64,000 nucleotides of DNA from Gordionus sp. m RMFG-2023 (Eukaryota > Nematomorpha > Gordioida > Chordodea > Parachordodidae): NCBI RefSeq assembly GCF_954871325.1, contig NC_088775.1, positions 37,363,561 to 37,427,560 on the forward strand, read 5' to 3'. Shown here piece by piece: positions 23,270-35,352 of the stretch. The position numbers and the translations under genes were made by a program. Each line of letters opens with the position of its first letter. Position 1 is the first letter of the stretch. The notes beneath the pieces were generated by a model. It saw only the letters and a program-made list of their open reading frames with translations, was not told the origin of the DNA and searched no databases.

Positions 23270-23800
23270 TTCCAGGCTTGGAAAAATAATTTCAAAATTA
23301 TTATCGGTTGTTGAGGTTTGAGAAAATATTTTAAAATTATAATGAGTCGGGCAGGGCTAAGAAAATAATATTATATTTTTTTTATTGGAAGCTGATGAAA
23401 ATTTTAAAATAATTATCGGTTGACCAGGTTAAAGAAAAATTTTTTAAAATTATAATGGGTCGGGCTGGGCTTGGAAAATATTTTTATAAATTATATTTGG
23501 CTATGCTTGGGGTAAATTTATCAAATTATTATCAGCTTGGACGCTTGGCAATTTTTTTATTATTAACTATGGATAAGGCATTGACCTAAAACAATTAAGT
23601 CAAGGCCCATTAAATATGATTTAGATTGTATTTTTAAATTCATTATGATTTTTATAAATTATTCCAGTTCTCAATACCAAAATTATTATGATCTTTGGTA
23701 GGGGTTAGGGAAATTTTTTCAAAATTTTTATGGCCTTGGAGATTGCTTGGGAATTTTTTTAATATAAAATAATAGGCATAGATCATCAGTAATATTTTAA
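23270..23800. repeat. GGCTTGG / AAAATTTTT repeat block, right side
   Basis: It contains GGGCTTGGAAAATATTTTT, CAGCTTGGACGCTTGG and TTATTATGATCTTTGGTAGG, matching the block at 20560-21070. A related degenerate stretch is at 40500-40730. No coding sequence was seen; 23800-24190 is AT-rich. Confidence 0.6.
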
Positions 23801-24489
23801 AAAATTCTATTGATATGGGTATTTAGTAAAAGCTTTAAATATATTTTGACTCAGCATAATTTAGTTTTAATGGATTGGACCTGAGCTGAAAGTGGAAGGG
23901 GTTACAAAGAATAAAAATTGGATATTATTTTCAAATAACAGGTAACAATTATCATAAGAGTAAGGAGAAAATTCTCTTTCCCCCTATACTTTAAACCCGC
24001 TATAAATATTTTTATTTTACCTATAATTTTAACTAAACAAACTATTTTTTTTTCCTTCTAAAATTGTTTTTTGCGAGTTTAGATATAAAAATATATTTAC
24101 GCCAACTGGCTTGTTTTTTAAAAACAGAAAAGATTTTTTATGAATTTATATAAATAAAACTATTTATATTTTTTCTATAAACAAAATATGACATTTATTA
24201 TTTTTAAATTTGAGGGGGGGGGGGGGGCAGGGTGATAAATTTACCAGCCAAAAAATGTAGATGCCGGATTATATTTTTCAAAAATATTAGTGTTAATAAT
24301 AATTTATGAATGTTATATTTCTGATTGATGTATAATTTTCTGACAAACTAATTTCTTTTTTATTTATATTTTTGATATTAAAAATTCTGAAAAATTTTAC
24401 TTCCGGTGGAAAATTTGAAGTGAGAACGGTAAATATTATTTTATTTTAATCATATTTATTTACAGATTATATGAACATTATAGTTACTC

Positions 24490-24790
24490 CTAAGACTTAA
24501 ATTGTAAATTGTAACATTGCCAATATGACCCTTCCATAATCAAAACTTACTTAATCGGGCATGGGCTTTTATCTGTCCCTTTTACTTCCCATGGGCGTTT
24601 AAATGAGTGGCTTTGCCACTTACGCGCACAGGTAACTGCGGCCTGCCCAAAAATCGTGGATGGTCCTCATAATTATTTTCCCATTTTTTATCCCAGTTTG
24701 ATGGGTTTTTTCATAAGAGAACCAAGCGTTGCTCTGTTGTATATATAACTTTTGCTATATGTACGACGTTTAGGGCTAGTGCGCTTAATA
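24490..24790. other. GC-richer island of unknown nature inside hAT copy 3
   Basis: Copies 1 and 2 have only AT-rich sequence at the equivalent position, so this stretch is extra. It contains GGGCATGGGC...CCCATGGGCG and GTGGCTTTGCCACTTACGCG, both able to form hairpins. One plus-strand frame stays open for about 78 codons (containing GHGLLSVPFTSHGRLNEW) without a recognisable domain. It may be an insertion, a retained part of a longer parent element, or an RNA-derived sequence; I cannot decide. Confidence 0.3.
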
Positions 24791-25134
24791 TCACGTAATA
24801 ATAATTTATATTTTTTAATATTTATTTAATTACATTTATCACATTCATCTACTAAGTTATTTTATCGATTAATTTCGATTTCAAGTTTTCCTTGGCCTAA
24901 TTTACTTAATATTTTCAAATTTTAGTGGCGTATTTACATTTTAAATCAAATAATAATTATCCTCCTTGTCTAACAGAGAGAAAGAAATTGCAACCTTGTC
25001 CAACGAGATAGAGTATCCGCCATCAAGCATTAACAACTTTTATGGAGTTACCGGTTTTTTAAGAATTTTTTAAAATATCTAATATTTGTTAATTTTTATA
25101 GCTAATAATGGCTTCAAATATTTAATTTTAAAAT

Positions 25135-25278
25135 ATATAGCTCTGCCCGGATATTTTTTAAAAATAATTTTTTAAGCCCAGCCCGGGTGTTTTAAAAAAT
25201 CATCTAGGCCCCAGTCCGGGTATGTTTAAAAAAAATTATAATACGGTCCGGCTCGAGAGCCGGGCCTGCAAGTCTCTG
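25135..25278. mobile_element. GC-rich short hAT-type insert in family B copy 3
   Basis: It ends GGGCCTGCAAGTCTCTG, the reverse complement of CAGAGACTTGCAGGCCC, followed by AAAAACATAC, the same flank as in the other two copies (GTATGTTTTT on the other strand). It carries CCCGGATATTTTTT and GCCCGGGTG subrepeats. The far side is truncated at the deletion in the host element. Confidence 0.6.
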
Positions 25279-25873
25279 AAAAACATACCTATCAAATTTC
25301 AATAAGTCATTTAAGTGATTCATATCGTGATTATATTCACATTTATTTTAAAGTTTTTCAATGCCAGTTTATATATATATATAATTTTTTTGTAATTCAC
25401 ATTAATTTAAAATTGTGTATTAGAATAATAAATGTATGCTTAATATTTTTAAATAACAATAATATTTCTTTAAAAATTTTATTACCCCCCCCCCCCCCCA
25501 GACCAAATTCCTACTTAAGCGCCTGAACCATTTTTATGTAAAAACATAAATAAAAATGAGATGGTTCGGATAAAATTTAAATAAAGGATAGGGCATATTG
25601 GGTAAGAAATCTTTATGGATTATAAAGATGCTGTACAGATTTGTAATTTAGTTACCTTTTCCAATTGAATTAGTTACTTAGAATGCATACTTTTATAAAT
25701 TATATTTTTTTAACAAATGATTCTTCCTCATTGGTCACTTATATCATTACTTATAAGTTTTTTTCTAATTACACATTATCTGAGCATACAAATACTTGAC
25801 TCTTTCTTTAATATATTTATTTTTCAAATTTAAAATAAAAATAAAAATGAATAACAAATATCTTCTAACATTT

Positions 25874-26038
25874 TTAATGATATTCAATAGATTTATATTC
25901 TTTCTTCTCTAAATAAATACATGTTGCTATATAATCTTCCATAAACTGGGACCTCGCAGATTTAACATATTTTGTTTTAAGGTTTCCCCAAAGATGCTCT
26001 ATGGACTGGATATTTATGACATTAGCCTGGTCCACAAA
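25874..26038 (-). pseudogene. Merlin-like (IS1016/ISXO2-type) transposase C-terminal fragment
   Basis: About 54 codons are open on the minus strand, ending in a stop. They contain VINIQSIEHLWGNLK followed by YVKSARSQFMEDYIATCIYL. The N-I-Q-S-I-E-x-L-W-x-x-L-K pattern with the Glu in IE is the late part of the catalytic domain in ISXO2-like/Merlin transposases. The rest of the gene is absent: upstream (26040 onward) is AT-rich with no further match. No inverted repeats were found. It is a fossil fragment. Confidence 0.6.
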
Positions 26039-26039
26039 A

Positions 26040-26885
26040 AGATATTAGTTTTACAACATTATTAAAAAAATTATTAGTTTTAAAAGAATATTAAAATTTA
26101 AAAAATAAAAAAAGGTATATATCATTCAACAAAAATATATTTAAGAATAATAAAATAAAAAAAATTCAGCATTAATTAATAGATATCTTAGAAAAAATCA
26201 GCAAAAAATTTCTGCCTACATCCGGTCATATATCATTAATAACAATAGTCCAAAATCAGTTGATGGCTTGAACCACTTAGTTCAGTAAAATCAAAATATA
26301 TCGTAGCTATACGAAATATCTCTAAAATATCTTGGTATTCTCTAATTTAAACTCATAAAATTAATTAATATTTTTCCTAACTCTCTTTTGCACTTTGTTT
26401 ATAATTTTTGACAATTATTTACTTATAATAGTTTATAAATCTATTTGGAGAGAGATATATAATACAAAATTAAAAAAAATACTATTAAAAATATTATACA
26501 AAAATTCCATAACATATCTTAAGTTAAAAATTTAAGAAAAAATTAAAAGATTTTGCTGATTATATTTCTTTAGTCTAGCCTGGACCACAAAGTTTTGGTT
26601 CAAGGCAGATCTAGAGATTTATAACGTATATATTTTTCAAATGTGAGACTTTGATGGAGCAATCAAAGAATCAAAACACTTCTGTTGAATTATAACCTAC
26701 AAATTCAACAGAAACAGCTTCAAATTAACCATCATTATATTTCTTTAATAAAACGAAATCATATATTATTGTGTTTATTTTTGTAAATATATTTATTTAT
26801 ATATATATATAATAAAGTAATATTCTATACGATGTGTCCATTTTTGAAAAATATTTTTAAATAAGCAAGTTATTTGGAATATCGG
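26040..26885. other. AT-rich stretch without recognisable genes
   Basis: Nothing was recognised apart from short A/T runs. No open frame carries a known motif. Confidence 0.4.
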
Positions 26886-26887
26886 GG

Positions 26888-27300
26888 GGGGGGCTAACTT
26901 CACGCTATAATATAAGGTTTAAAATTTGATTTCCGAAATAAATAATGAAGATAAAGCTTATTTTGAGGTATCATTAGGAAGAGAAAAAAATTCTTTACCG
27001 TTATACGTTAAAAAATTTTAAAAAAATAAATTTTGAGTGTTTTTTATTGGCGCCATATCTTTAACGGTCAATAGCTGGAAAACGGTAATGGTACATCGAA
27101 CTGAAAACAGTACAAATCGGTACAAATCATTCTCTATCGATCTATGCACTTTTTATTTTTAAGTTCAAAAGTTGGGGGGCTTTCGTGAAGTTGGCCCCTC
27201 ATTTTGTTCTTTGAATATCTCAAAAACGTTATGGTACAAATCGAACTGAAAACGGTACTAATCGGTACAAATCAGTCCAACTGATAAACCATTGAAAATC
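26888..27300. repeat. Short inverted pair GGGGCYAACTTCACG plus a direct repeat
   Basis: GGGGCTAACTTCACG near 26890 and CGTGAAGTTGGCCCC near 27191 are an inverted pair about 300 bp apart, as in a MITE. Overlapping it is a direct repeat of about 185 bp with ATCGAACTGAAAAC and TCGGTACAAATCA in both copies (about 27095 and 27250). GTGAAGTTGGCC is also part of the foldback terminus at 8507. The remaining 27300-27740 is AT-rich with nothing recognised. Confidence 0.45.
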
Positions 27301-27744
27301 AAAAAGTGTGGGAAAATAAAAAAAAACTTAATATTAAATAACGCTCAAATTATAAAATTTGAAAATAATTTACCTATATTTTTGACTCGAATTTTGAATT
27401 AAATATTTTACAAAAACTTTAAAAATGAAAATTTTAATTTCCTTACTAATATTATTATGCTTAGTATAAGTTTTCATTTCCTATTTTTTTAACAACTGGG
27501 ATCTTCAAAAAAAACTTTCGGTTTATGTATTCTTTTTAAAACGTTTTTTTAATAAAACTATCGGTTTATTAACCTACATTTTTGTAAAATGCATATACTT
27601 TTAAAATTAGGCCTTAGACCCATGAAAAATATATAAAAGTCATAATTCATTTAAAAATAAAATCAGAATATGAAAGTTGCATCTAGATTTATCAATTTTA
27701 TGTTGAATTTTTTATAATAAAAATATTTGATTAAAAATTATTTT

Positions 27745-28150
27745 TTACACCCCCCCCCCTCCACTCCCCAGACCTAGTCTTACCCATCAAGACAAATGGA
27801 TACTTTTAATCTAAAGTTAATTAAATTAAATTTTATTTGATACCCTTCCATTGGTGATAGCGGCCATATCATATCATCGCGGGTCTTGACCGGGTCCGAT
27901 CGCCGGATCTAAACCCCGGGTCTGCATGAGCACATATAAGGGTGGTAAATTTTAAACCAAGCAAATTAACAACATAAATTATATCAATAAAACATAGTTG
28001 AATTATTGAAGAATAATAATAATACTTATCTTATGGCAGATTTAATAAACTATTGGAATCTACAAGCCCCGGGTTTGAGGCTTGTTGGGGCAAAAATAAA
28101 CTTTTATATAACTGGGAAGGTGTTCAGTGGCGTACTCCACAAAAATTTTT
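27745..28150. other. Fragments of hAT-type ends
   Basis: Near 27750-27790 the minus strand reads GTAAGACTAGGTCTGGGGAG next to a G run, close to the end at 40324-40350 (GGGCGTGTCTAGGTCTGGGG on the minus strand). Near 28127, CAGTGGCGTACTCCACAAAA also looks like a hAT start. A GC-rich patch, GGGTCTTGACCGGGTCCGAT, is at 27882. No element could be closed with a target duplication. Confidence 0.35.
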
Positions 28151-28372
28151 TTTAGATAGATAAAAATATTTATTCAGACAGTCACCTTTTTTAAAATTTA
28201 AATGATAAAATTATATCACATTAAACAATGCCATATCTTACGGGTACCATACCAAAAAATTATCAAGTAAAACACGATATAATGGTTTTTATTTATAAAT
28301 AATTCATATATAATATATATGACATTAACATTATTTATATAATAAAAAGATTAATTTTTAATTTGTTAAAAT

Positions 28373-28565
28373 TCATATCTTCTTTAGACGACCCAGAAGG
28401 TTCCATTTTTCTTTTTCCTTGTTATTCCAGGGAACATTAGGTAGGTCTTTACATTTTGAAACATAGTGACTCCCTTTGCAGAACCAACAGATAGGCGTAG
28501 GTGACCTACGTCTTTTTCCTCTCTCATAACTGGTAGTATATATAGGTTTTCTATATTTTTTTCTT
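28373..28565 (-). mobile_element. LTR-element gag fossil (zinc knuckle)
   Basis: A minus-strand coding remnant contains a basic stretch (YERGKRRRSPTP) followed by a CCHC-type zinc knuckle, CWFCKGSHYVSKC, and a charged tail. The pattern resembles Gag tails of BEL/Pao-type elements, but the piece is too short to classify. It is a fragment, old and incomplete. Confidence 0.4.
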
Positions 28566-28867
28566 TAAATTATATATATGAAAAAATTTAATTAAATAAT
28601 CATAAAATATATTATAATTAGTATAAATTTTATTACTTATATTGAGGTATTAATGTTGGTTTATGAGAATTTTTTTCTTCCATTTTGAGTTTAGTTATAG
28701 TATAAAAAGCACCATCCAAAAAAAAGGTGGCACAAGACACTGATATATAAATAATTAAAAATAGATATTCAACTTTAGGTATCGGGGATATTTTTTTAGA
28801 AAAATTTATTTTTAAAATTGAATTTTATGGTAAAATACATTTATAATATATTTAATGGATACAGATT

Positions 28868-29002
28868 TAGTGTTGTTAAATTGGCCAATTTTTACGACTC
28901 TGACCTCAAATTGGAGTCGCAAAACTCATTTTAAATTGAGCGGCTCAATAACCCGCATGAGTCGGCTCGCTGAGTCGGCTCGATTAGTCGGCTTTATATA
29001 TA
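28868..29002. repeat. GTTGTTAA-starting GACTC-type repeat, cut by the Ty3 element
   Basis: It starts TAGTGTTGTTAAATTGGCC and carries GAGTCGGCTCGCTGAGTCGG repeats like the block at 3642-5020, then stops at the left LTR. No continuation is visible on the other side at 35745. Confidence 0.45.
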
Positions 29003-29398
29003 ACTAAAAAAATTAAGACTTTATTCGAAATCTAAACTTACACACTAAAAAAAAAAATCCTAAACACAAACTAAGAGAAAAAACAGAAACAACTCAAACA
29101 AACTCTCGAAACTACAAAAATCACAAAGCAGACAAAAATATAACTCACCAATGATCTCTTTATTAATAATTAAATTAAATCAAAATAAAATAAATTCGTC
29201 ATTTTAATATAAAAAGAAATGAATTCCCAACAATAAAAAAAAATTAATTTCATAAAAAAAATAATAATAAAAATAAATCCACATATAATATATTACATCT
29301 AATTTTTCTATCCAATCAACCTTATTTTAATCGGTTGATTGGCATTTCGCGTAAACAAAAAAATATAAAATAAAATGTACGTATTTACAAATACGACA
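29003..29398 (-). repeat. 3' LTR of the Ty3 element
   Basis: Nearly identical to 35353-35744. On the minus strand it starts TGTCGTATTTG and ends TTTTTTTAGT. It contains a short inverted pair, CAATCAACC and GGTTGATTG, near its start. Confidence 0.9.
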
Positions 29399-29507
29399 TG
29401 CCACCCCTTTATGGGATCAGGGCATGTCGATAAACAAAAAAATTTTTTTTACATGTATAAAAAAAAATGTTCATGCTCACCTTCATGTTAAATGAATATT
29501 CCTCACC

Positions 29508-30006
29508 CTAAGCCGACATGGGACTGCTCCAAAAATTCCCTGCACTAGTCGTCGGTAGAACCTCAGTAGCTATAGTAGCCATAGCTCTCTGCAACATATC
29601 TACCTCTCGATGTCCGCGAGATTCCCCTAATTGTGGCACTCCATCATTATAACTTGGTCTTTTCGGAGGACGCCTATCAGCAGGTATGGCCGGTCCCATA
29701 AGAACAGAAGTTGTCGGCTGCTCCACATTCATCTCGTTATATATCTTTTTTTTCCTCATATGGTTTTACCCGCGGATTCTCCGATAACACCCCCATAGGT
29801 ACACGATCCCTGGGTAGTTGCGTGCATTGATGTCTAAGATGACACTCTCCCTGACAATTATAACATTTTTTCCGTCTAATCCCATACGTCGGTGGCTGAT
29901 TTTCCTTCCGGCGTCCTTCTCCCAGGGTCATACCATCGTGCTTCTTGATTAATGTGACCTGGCGATAGAAATTTCCAAGGTCCACAAGTCGTGAGATTGT
30001 TTCCAT
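29508..30006 (-). mobile_element. Extra zinc-knuckle region near the 3' LTR of the Ty3 element
   Basis: The stretch between integrase and 3' LTR holds a further CCHC knuckle (CYNCQGECHLRHQC) with basic flanks and a proline-rich tail. A knuckle downstream of integrase is unusual for a Ty3 element. It may be a piece of another Gag gene acquired by recombination or an older insertion. It is treated as part of the fossil. Confidence 0.5.
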
Positions 30007-30029
30007 TTCTCGAAGGTGATAAAATATTT

Positions 30030-30300
30030 GTGGATATCTGGTTCAAGGCTATACGTGGACCTTTTCTTTATTTTGGTGAAATTAGTAGTAATGACTTAAT
30101 TTTTTTGAAAAAAAAACTTTATAACAACAAAAACTTCAATTTAATAAAAAAAAAATATAATTTACTGGTTCAAGGATATGCGTTGACCTTTTCTTTATTT
30201 TAGTTTACAGAAAATGGTAGTAATGATTTCTTGTAAAAAAAAATTGACTTTATAACAACAAAAACTTCAATTTAATAAAAGAAGTATAATTTAATATTTC
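30030..30300. repeat. Direct duplication of about 135 bp within the Ty3 element
   Basis: Both copies contain CTGGTTCAAGG, CCTTTTCTTTATTTT and ATAACAACAAAAACTTCAAT, starting at about 30038 and 30165. It is non-coding and lies between integrase and 3' LTR. The following 30300-31300 is non-coding. Confidence 0.7.
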
Positions 30301-31307
30301 GGGGAATTTAATTGAAACAAAAAAATAATTTTATAATTTAAAAAAAAAATTTTTTACAAAAAAAAAAATTTTAATTAACTAAACACTTTTATAATTTAAT
30401 TTTCCTTTACACAAAAACAAAATCAATCCATGATTGCGTTCCAAAACATAAACACGTTTTAAACTTTTCCTATTTCCTTTTACGGTATTCCACACATGCA
30501 CAGACCATTAAATTATAAACAAGAGAAAAGGGGGGGAAAGGAAAAAAAAAAACTCAACAAAAACTTTTAATTAATTATATCTTTTTTTATTTAAAAAAAA
30601 ATATTTTCCCAGTACCAATACCAATGTTCAACAACCGTGATTTATCCTATAAGGCTATGAACAAAAATGTATTCACAAAATGAATTACAACTTTTCTATT
30701 CCTTTTATTTTTTACCCTTTTATTCATTTACAATACATATATTACCACAATTTCAATCTTTTTTCCTTGTTTATTACCGACAGCCGGAACATTAAACCAG
30801 TTTAACTTAACATTACATATACATACATATACTTCAATTTCCCGTAATATTACCGAGATAACCTCCTTATTCAATTTCACTTTTTTACATAAACATCTAT
30901 CAATAAATTCTAATACCATCATATAATAATACATAAACTTAAACAAAAAAGGTTACCGACCGTTCACGTACATTTTACTCCTTCATGCTTTAACTTTGCA
31001 TAAATATATATATTTACCACTTTAAGATGAGCCCCTCTCCTATTTGATCCTTTAACTTCCCATTCCCACATAATATATGTTACCCAAACCTTCATTTACA
31101 TATATTTGCTCGGAAACGAGTCTAATCCTTCGGGATGCACCTTCATTTTATTTATACATATATTTTCATATTTATATTATCATATGAGGTACCTCAGATT
31201 TACTTCCGCGGTCTTATATGATCATTGTGGCGCATCACTGTGCCGCCCATTTCTAATTGAATCAAATTCAACTTTGAACCTCTATTTACCCCAACAATGC
31301 CCCTGGC

Positions 31308-32474
31308 TCATTTCTTGCCCTTCCCGTCAAACAAACGAGTCCATACTTTTTCTCCAACTTCAAACCTGATCTTTCGGTCCTCCAACACTCCCTTCTCGTG
31401 ACTCTCGGCCCTTAGAAAATCTAGGGGAACCCTAGTCCTCCGACCCAAAAACAATTCAGCAGGTGTCACTCCCTCCTTATTCCTAGAATTGAGGTAATAC
31501 AACTGGGCCAAATACACCCCATTCCCCTGATTGCCGGCCTTTCTTATCCAATTCTTAACAATTGCTACCATCCTCTCAGCTTGACCATTTGAGCTGGGAT
31601 GATAGGGCGGGGTCAAAATGTGTCGAATCCTAGACTCTTTACAAAACTGCTTGAAATTTTCGCTAACAAAGGCAGGTCCTCCATCAGATACAATGGTATC
31701 CGGCAATCCAAACCTGGCCATTAATGCCCTCAATTTCCTTACCACAATTTTCGTGGTATATCCATGTACCTCCTTGTACTCTATCCATTTCGAATACGAA
31801 TCCACTACTAAAAAATACGACCTTTTGTCTAAATCGAAAAAATCAACATGTAAGCGTTCCCACGGTTTTCTCGACCTAGGCCATATCTGACCCACCTCCT
31901 TTCGGGGCATCGCCGCACACGAATTACACGGTTCACATGTCCTTGTGATATTTTCAATATCTTTTCCCATACCCGGCCACCAAACATATTCACGGGCCCA
32001 CGATTTCATCTTCCCTTGACCTTGATGTCCAGCATGTAACAAATTTAAAATTTTACTCCTTAATTTGAACGGAATTACAGCACGATTACCCCTCATTAAA
32101 CAATCATCTATCACAGACAATTCCTCCTTCACCTTTTTAAAAACTTTACAATCCTCCTCCCAAGTCTTTTTCCCCATTACACATAACTTTATCCTAGTCA
32201 TTTCTCTATCTCTCAATGTACTCAACTTAAGATCCTCCCAATTGGTAGGACCCCCTTTGAGCATATGCGAAAGCGAACAAACCAGTGCTTTTTCACTGTT
32301 TCGAACCTTATCCTTGTTCCCTTCATCATTTTCTTCACTTAATCCTAATCGGGACAAACTATCAGGCAAACAATTCTCTTTACCGCAACGATATCGGATC
32401 TCCACATTAAAGCTGCCCACCAACAACAACCAACGTTGTAACCGGGGAGACATCATTTCCTTTATTTGAGGCAT
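31308..32474 (-). mobile_element. Ty3 fossil, integrase region
   Basis: Recognisable parts are an HHCC zinc-binding region (LLHAGHQGQGKM ... CEPCNSC), the D,D,E core with acidic residues in HVDFFDL, VSDGGPAF and NGQAERM, and upstream the tail of the RNase H region (RYRCGKENCLPDSLSRL). There is no chromodomain at the end. It is part of the element at 29003-35744. Confidence 0.9.
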
Positions 32475-34092
32475 CTACCGCCAAAACAATTTCCAAGTCA
32501 TTATCAAAACACACCAAAACTGGCTCTTTTCCAATTTTTTCCTTTAAAATTTCAAAAGCAATCTGCTGTACATCCTTCCACTCATAATGAATTCCTTTTT
32601 TCAATAAATCATATAACGGCGCCGCCACCTTTGCAAAATCTTCCACGAATCTATGGTAATAATTGACCATACCCAAAAAAGACTGCAACTCAGCCTTAGT
32701 GTCAGGCCGTTTCATGTTCGATATATTCTTCAAATTTTTATCCAAAGGTTTCACTTCAATTCCATTAATCCGATGACCCAAATATTCAACCTCCATTACC
32801 CCCAGAACACTTTTCTCCTTACTAGCTCTCAAGCCTTTATCACGAATTCTCCTAAACACTTCCTCCAAACGTTGATTATGCTGCTCCGGCGTCACTCCAG
32901 TGATTAACACATCATCCATATAGTAAAATACTCCTTCCAATCCTTGAAAAACTGACGCCATGGTCCGTTGAAAAATGGGAGCAGATACACTCAACCCAAA
33001 TGGTAATCTACAAAACGCAAACAACCCCTTTGGAGTCGTTATCGTCAATAATTTACGGATCTCCTTTCTCAAAGGTAACTGCAAATACGCCGACGAAAAA
33101 TCCACCTTGGAAAAATATTTCGCACCCTTCAACTGAGCCAAAATCTCTTCAATCCTAGGCAATGGATATTTAACCTCCACCACCCATCGATTTACCGTGA
33201 CCCTGAAATCCGCACAAAGTCTCAATTTACCATTTGCCTTTTTAATAGGCACTAACGGAGTTGCCCAATCGCTATATCCCACAGGAATAATAAAGCCGTC
33301 CTTCACCCATCAATCTAATTCCTCATCTATCTCCTTCCTCCATTCGAAAGGAACTCGCCGACAAGCCAAAAAGATCGGTGAAAAACCCTCCCTCAGTTGA
33401 ACATCAACTTGATAATTATTTAAACAACCTAATTTTTTATCAAAAATAATGCCATACTGTAGAATAGGAATAGCTTGATTAACCTTATTCCAATCCTCTT
33501 TTCCCCCGGCCACAATTTGCTTCTCATTTCCCTCATCATTATGATCCAACTTACTCGATTTCTCCATTATCTCCTCCGAAATTTCACAAATTTTATTATC
33601 AGTATTATCCAAATTTTCACTCTCTCCAACATCCATTATTACATTATCACTAGTATCAAAAATATTCCAATAATTATTGGGAGGACCAAGCTTGGTAATC
33701 CAATCCCACCCCATAACAGTCTCAACATTTTCCTTTACTACCCATAAATCAAGGAAAAATATAGTATCATTAAGATTAACCCCCAATTTGGCCTTTCCCA
33801 ACACAGCGACTTCCGATCCATCAAACTGCCTGACACACATAGCCTCTTTTTCCAGTTTGCCCCCAGGCCAATACTTATAAAAATTCTCCTGCGACATTAG
33901 AGAAATACTAGCCCCGGTGTCAAATAGCATTTCTATATTCCTATGATCAATCCTCAAACTAACCCTCGGACACAAACATGGTCCATCTAATTTTTCCGTC
34001 ATTAAAATATCATATGTTTTAATCGGAGAATCAGCGTTTATTTTATCTAAAATAATATTTTCATTGGCATTCTCATTGCCCCTTAAATTCAA
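32407..34092 (-). mobile_element. Ty3 fossil, protease and reverse transcriptase region
   Basis: The protease shows LFDTGASISLMS. The reverse transcriptase shows LRLCADFRVTVN, FSKVDFSSAYLQLPL, FCRLPFGLSVSAP, YYMDDVLIT and YLGHRI in the usual order, followed by the connection region (SFLGMVNYYHRFV). The order protease, RT, integrase is that of Ty3/gypsy. The region is part of a broken element. Confidence 0.9.
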
Positions 34093-35124
34093 CTCGGGAC
34101 AATTACATTTCTTTTAACAAGATTTGTGGGACATCTTTCCCGAATAAAATTCTTAACATCCCTTCTAAAAGAATAACGAACAACATTCCTCGGATATTGT
34201 TCCCACCTAAATCGACTAACCTCCCTCTCAGAGAAATTACGAGAATGATTTCTTATTTTAATTCTATCATTTCCCTCATTTCGACTAATAATATTAAATG
34301 TTTTATTATACAAATTTTTCCGAACTCTCGGAGCCCCGACTCCTATATGATTCACCTTGCAATCATATAGTCAACACGAATTTCGTGATACTTCCATGCA
34401 GTCCACAGCTACATGTCCCGGCCTTTTACATTTAAAACATAATCTGGCCCCATTTAAACTAATCATTTTTACATTAGCATTTCCTATTTCAGGTCTCTTT
34501 AACGGAAATCCATCTTTAAACCTATGCTCTGGGACTACGCAGGTATCCCTTTTATGTCCTCGCCATCCGCAACGATGGCAAATGATCATTTCCACAAATC
34601 TTTTATTTTCCTCGTAATCATTAAATTTCTTATTCATATTTCTATTATCCACTTGGCTCTTAACCGTACTTTTGCTTTCCTTTATCAACGCATTGATGGC
34701 TTCTTTCATTTCTTTCATTTCCAGGAGGATCCTATCTGACCTCTCCCCAACATTTCCAGCCTTGATTTCCTCTAAAACATCTTTTAGATTACTTTCCATC
34801 CAAGTCTGCTATTTTCTTCCCATAAATATCCGATATTAAATTAAAATACGTTTCCTCCATTTTCTTTTTATAAACATCTGACACCGCAGTGTCCTTCTTC
34901 CAATTGCAATACATGCCTGCCAGTACCGCAGTACCCCTTTTTACCAACAATTTCAATATAATAATCAATAAATACATCATTAATAATATTCCCACAGTAA
35001 TCAACTGTTTACCTAAATCCAATTCATTAAAGTTCTTATACATAAATTTATAACCCAAATCCTTATAAAAGAGAACCTTATCCCCAAAACTATGCTCCCC
35101 ACTAGGCCTAAAAAAATAAACCAT
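34089..35124 (-). mobile_element. Ty3 fossil, gag region
   Basis: Two CCHC zinc knuckles are visible (CHRCGWRGHKRDTC and CFKCKRPGHVAVDC). The upstream part includes a hydrophobic stretch (LITVGILLMMYLLIIIL) that could be a membrane segment, which is uncommon in Gag. Basic Arg/Asn-rich sequence follows the knuckles. Confidence 0.75.
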
Positions 35125-35352
35125 TTGCTCATAAATTTTTTTAATTAATACTAATAATCAATTACAAAAATTTAAATATTTGTAGAAAATATTAATACAG
35201 CACCTTAAATAAAAACTTCTCTATCAGAATCGTATAATGGTTAGTACAAATGCGCAGTCAAAAATTCTTAAAAAAATTATATAATTAAAAATTTTTTGTT
35301 TTACCTTCTAAACCGAATAACTCCTAGGAAACTATCAGCGTCACAAGACACC

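Larger units (their letters stand above)
24196..25525 (-). mobile_element. hAT family B, copy 3, damaged; opposite orientation to copies 1 and 2
   Basis: The right end GACCAAATTCCTACTTAAGC then GCCTG is the reverse complement of the family terminus (CAGGC...GGAATTTGGTCTGGGGG). The left end has the long G run and the GCCAAAAAATG, AGATGCCGGAT segments seen near the other terminus of copies 1 and 2. Interior matches include GATTTCAAGTTTTCC, TAGTGGCGTA and AACGAGATAGAGT. Most of the transposase is deleted. The GC-rich short insert at 25135-25278 is at the same site as in copies 1 and 2. The exact left boundary and target duplication are not recognisable. Confidence 0.65.

Noticed and set aside
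24600-24700. Spliceosomal or other known structured RNA
   Set aside because: Compared from memory with U1, U2, U5, U6 and 5S landmarks; none fit.
31618-34739. Plus-strand open frames of 66-134 codons opposite the Ty3 coding region
   Set aside because: They are antisense shadows of the reverse transcriptase, integrase and gag regions without motifs of their own.
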